Shown here: positions 7,559-9,656 of the stretch, one piece after another
Layout of the letters: the number at the start of each line of letters is the position of its first letter
How positions within the stretch are numbered: position 1 is the first letter of the stretch
Notes under the pieces: generated by a model
Database searches by the model: none
What the model saw: only the letters and a program-made list of their open reading frames with translations
What the model was told of the DNA's origin: nothing
Origin: an uncultured Cellvibrio sp.
GTDB lineage: Bacteria; Pseudomonadota; Gammaproteobacteria; Pseudomonadales; Cellvibrionaceae
Direction: 5' to 3'
Assembly (NCBI GenBank): GCA_946481095.1
Contig: CAMLML010000115.1
Location: 1-9,656 of the forward strand
DNA: 9,656 bases
Program-made: the position numbers and the translations under genes

Positions 7559-9535
7559 ATGTTGAGTAACAAAAAGGTTTTTGTGTCAGGGTTGTTGATT
7601 ACAACACTCACCTTATCAGCTTGTGGTGGCGGTAGTAGTGGAACAGAGAACAATAGTTCTTCCCGGGCCACAATCAGCAGTCCGTCCAGTACAGTGAATA
7701 CATCTTCTTCTGCAAATGTTTCGTCAAGCAGTACCACTACAAATCAATCCAGTTCATCGACCAATATTGTCAGCTCTGTTTCAAGTTCAAACAGCCTGGT
7801 ATCGGTGAACTCAAGTTCAAAATCGAGTTCTTCAAGTGTTGTGATCGTTCCGGTATCCAGCTCGGCATCGACAACCTCTTCCAATTCTTCTTCATCGAAA
7901 AGTTCGGTGAGCAGCTCAAATTCGACAACCAGTTCCAGTGTGTCCAGCAGCAAGTCGAGTTCAATCAGCTCAAGTCATTCCAGTACAAGTTCAAACAGTT
8001 CAACTTCAAAATCCAGTTCTTTATCGAGCTCTTCGAGTACAAGTCCTGGCTCCTCCAGTTCCAGTAAATCCAGCTCAAGCAGTTCAAGTTCTAATACGTC
8101 TGTGAGCTCCAGTTCGATAAGTTCATCCAACTCATCGAGTCGATCCAGCTCAAGTTCATTAAGCTCTTCGATGAGTTCCAGCCGTTCAAGTGTTTCAAGT
8201 TCCAACAGTTCTTCAAGTCGATCAAGTTCATCCTCATCAAGCACTTCGACCAATATCGTTCGTTTGGATAACCCTTTCATAGATGCCCAATGGTATGTGG
8301 ACCCTATTTGGTCTGGCAAAGCTATGGCTGAAACCGGTGGTTCAAAAGTTGCCGGTTACAACACCGCCGTCTGGATGGATCGTATAGGTGCAATCGATCC
8401 TGCTGATGGCAGCTGGGGATTACGCGATCATCTGGATGCTGCCCTGGATCAAAAAGCCAATGTAATTCAGATTGTGGTCTATGACTTGCCAAACCGCGAT
8501 TGTCACGCTCTTGCGTCCAATGGTGAATTGAAGCAAAACGCAACGGATACAGCGCGTTACCGCACTGAGTACATTGATGCAATTGCCTCTATATTCTCTG
8601 ATGCGAAATATCAGGAGTTGCGCATTATCGCGATTATTGAACCTGATTCGTTGCCCAATCTGGTTACCAATCTGAGTGATCCGGAATGTGCCCAAGCGAA
8701 TGAGGGGCCCTATGGTTATGTACCCAATACTCAATACACCCTCGGCAAGTTGTATCCGATTAAAAATGTCTACAGCTATGTTGATATTGGTCACTCAGGC
8801 TGGTTAGGTTGGGATTCCAACAGCGATGATAATTTCTCCAAAGCCGTTACATTGATTGGTAATGCAATTAAAGGTGCAACAGGCGGTGTTGACAGCGTTG
8901 CAGGTTTTGTTTCCAACACATCTGGCTATACCCCTCTTTACGAGCCTTTCCTGGATTCCCTCGCTAACAGTGCACTTCCTGGAAGTGGTGGTGGAACCCA
9001 AGTACGTCAGGCAGCCTTCTATGAATGGAATTCCAATTTCAGTGAAGTGGCTTTTGTACAGACATGGCGTACACGCATGATAGCGGCTGGCTTCCCATCC
9101 ACTATCGGTATGCTGATTGATACCGGCCGTAATGGTTGGGGCGGCCCTAACCGCCCAGCAGCACAATCCACCAGTACATCTCTGGAAACTTTCGTCAATG
9201 AATCTCGTCTTGATAGACGCACACATCGTGGCAACTGGTGTAACCAGAAAGGCGGTATAGGTGAGCGTCCAACCGTTGCACCTGCTGCGGGAATCGATGC
9301 TTATGTGTGGGTGAAACCACCAGGGGAATCTGATGGAGCAGCATCACAAGAGCTGTCATATGACCCTCAAGATCCAGCCAAAGGTTTCGACCGTATGTGT
9401 GATCCAACTTACAACTACAATCCTGGCAGCGGTACCAATGTAGACACAGGTGCTTTACCAAATGCCCCTGTTGCCGGACGCTGGTTTAAAGAAGGATTCC
9501 AGGTATTGTTGAACAACGCTTATCCACCACTGTAA
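7559..9535 (+). CDS. Lipoprotein GH6 exocellulase with very long Ser-rich arm
   Basis: The product has 658 residues. The lipobox LSAC (Cys22) is followed by GGGSSG with no Asp at +2, which predicts an outer-membrane lipoprotein. Residues 33-231 are a Ser-rich arm, and 233-658 form a complete GH6 domain. VVYDLPNRDC (D314), AIIEPDSLPN (D363, catalytic acid) and WVKPPGESDG (D592) are intact, as are the long C-terminal loops (VNESRLDRR, GNWCNQKGG, KGFDRMCDPTYN) of Cel6B/CbhA-type enzymes. No CBM is visible, so binding to cellulose may depend on the tether and the catalytic tunnel. The domain is about 87% identical to the GH6 module at 330-1580 by eye count. It carries a 4-residue and a 6-residue insertion relative to that copy. 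The gene is flanked by hairpin terminators on both sides and probably has its own promoter in the 109-base gap upstream. Expected activity is cellobiose release from non-reducing ends. Confidence 0.95.
   Translation: MLSNKKVFVSGLLITTLTLSACGGGSSGTENNSSSRATISSPSSTVNTSSSANVSSSSTTTNQSSSSTNIVSSVSSSNSLVSVNSSSKSSSSSVVIVPVSSSASTTSSNSSSSKSSVSSSNSTTSSSVSSSKSSSISSSHSSTSSNSSTSKSSSLSSSSSTSPGSSSSSKSSSSSSSSNTSVSSSSISSSNSSSRSSSSSLSSSMSSSRSSVSSSNSSSSRSSSSSSSTSTNIVRLDNPFIDAQWYVDPIWSGKAMAETGGSKVAGYNTAVWMDRIGAIDPADGSWGLRDHLDAALDQKANVIQIVVYDLPNRDCHALASNGELKQNATDTARYRTEYIDAIASIFSDAKYQELRIIAIIEPDSLPNLVTNLSDPECAQANEGPYGYVPNTQYTLGKLYPIKNVYSYVDIGHSGWLGWDSNSDDNFSKAVTLIGNAIKGATGGVDSVAGFVSNTSGYTPLYEPFLDSLANSALPGSGGGTQVRQAAFYEWNSNFSEVAFVQTWRTRMIAAGFPSTIGMLIDTGRNGWGGPNRPAAQSTSTSLETFVNESRLDRRTHRGNWCNQKGGIGERPTVAPAAGIDAYVWVKPPGESDGAASQELSYDPQDPAKGFDRMCDPTYNYNPGSGTNVDTGALPNAPVAGRWFKEGFQVLLNNAYPPL
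7655..8251 (+). repeat. Ser-rich arm of the second GH6 protein
   Basis: About 199 residues, the longest linker in the window. The first part is irregular (Thr, Asn, Val, Ile and Ala among serines). The middle has SSSKSSS-type spacing. The last part (SSSRSSSSS, MSSSRSSVSS) adopts the Arg-spaced style and ends in STSTN, much like the STSTS junction of the first GH6 gene. The shared junction suggests that linker end and catalytic domain were duplicated together. Confidence 0.88.
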
Positions 9536-9559
9536 TACTGCAAAAAGTCTCGCCAATTC

Positions 9560-9597
9560 AAACAAACCCCATGATAAAAAATGGGGTTTGTTTTTTT
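9560..9597 (+). terminator. Intrinsic terminator after the second GH6 gene
   Basis: This is a 13-bp perfect stem. The left arm is AAACAAACCCCAT at 9560-9572, the loop is 9573-9580, and the right arm is 9581-9593, followed by TTTT. The right arm plus tail gives a run of seven T. It begins 24 bases after the stop codon. Confidence 0.92.
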
Positions 9598-9656
9598 ATG
9601 GGTATGTTTAGGGACCTTCAAAATTATCGTGATTTCTGCGGAGGCAGGAGCCGTCA
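9598..9656 (+). other. Right-edge sequence, unassigned
   Basis: The last 59 bases follow the terminator. An ATG at 9598 is open to the edge on the + strand but has no ribosome-binding site. Minus-strand frames are also open from the edge. A small inverted repeat CTGC-GGAG-GCAG lies near the end. Too little is visible to call a gene or direction. Confidence 0.3.

Noticed and set aside
9598..9656. Open frame starting at ATG 9598
   Set aside because: It follows a terminator T run directly with no ribosome-binding site, and only 19 codons are visible.

Overview
The window is a cellulose-degradation locus, most likely from a Cellvibrio-like gammaproteobacterium. The genus call is inference. It rests on long serine-rich linkers with regularly spaced Arg (units such as SSSSRSSSI), on a GH6 + GH9 + GH5 gene set, and on lipoprotein cellulases whose mature ends begin Cys-Gly-Gly-Gly. 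Related marine cellulose degraders (Saccharophagus, Teredinibacter) also use poly-Ser linkers and cannot be excluded.

Layout, all on the + strand: (1) the 3' part of a GH6 exocellulase gene, cut by the left edge inside its Ser-rich linker (1-1580); (2) a secreted GH9 endoglucanase with an Ig-like N-terminal domain and a C-terminal CBM2 (1719-4061); (3) a small HopJ-family (PF08888-type) gene (4192-4524); (4) a lipoprotein GH5 subfamily-1-like endoglucanase with a long Ser arm and a central CBM-like module (4738-7449); (5) a lipoprotein GH6 exocellulase with a roughly 200-residue Ser arm (7559-9535). Hairpins that look like intrinsic terminators follow four of the five genes (1621-1650, 4068-4105, 7456-7490, 9560-9597). 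The genes therefore look like separate transcription units, not one operon. No rRNA, tRNA, CRISPR array, IS element or integrase is visible.

The enzymes are complementary. GH6 proteins of this loop-rich type are processive exocellulases acting from the non-reducing end. GH9 and GH5_1 enzymes cut internally and create new ends. The GH9 protein has a Sec-type signal and a crystalline-cellulose-type CBM2. GH5 and the second GH6 have lipoboxes and very long flexible arms, which suggests attachment to the outer membrane with the catalytic domain reaching outward.

The two GH6 catalytic modules are close paralogues (about 87% amino-acid identity by eye) bracketing the locus as direct repeats. They differ by two loop indels and by linker style. 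I did not see a wholly new system. The points most worth checking are the GH6 duplication, the tethered/free division of cellulases, the unassigned module of the GH5 protein, the HopJ-family gene inside a cellulase cluster, and a short coding-like relic on the minus strand at 4555-4641.
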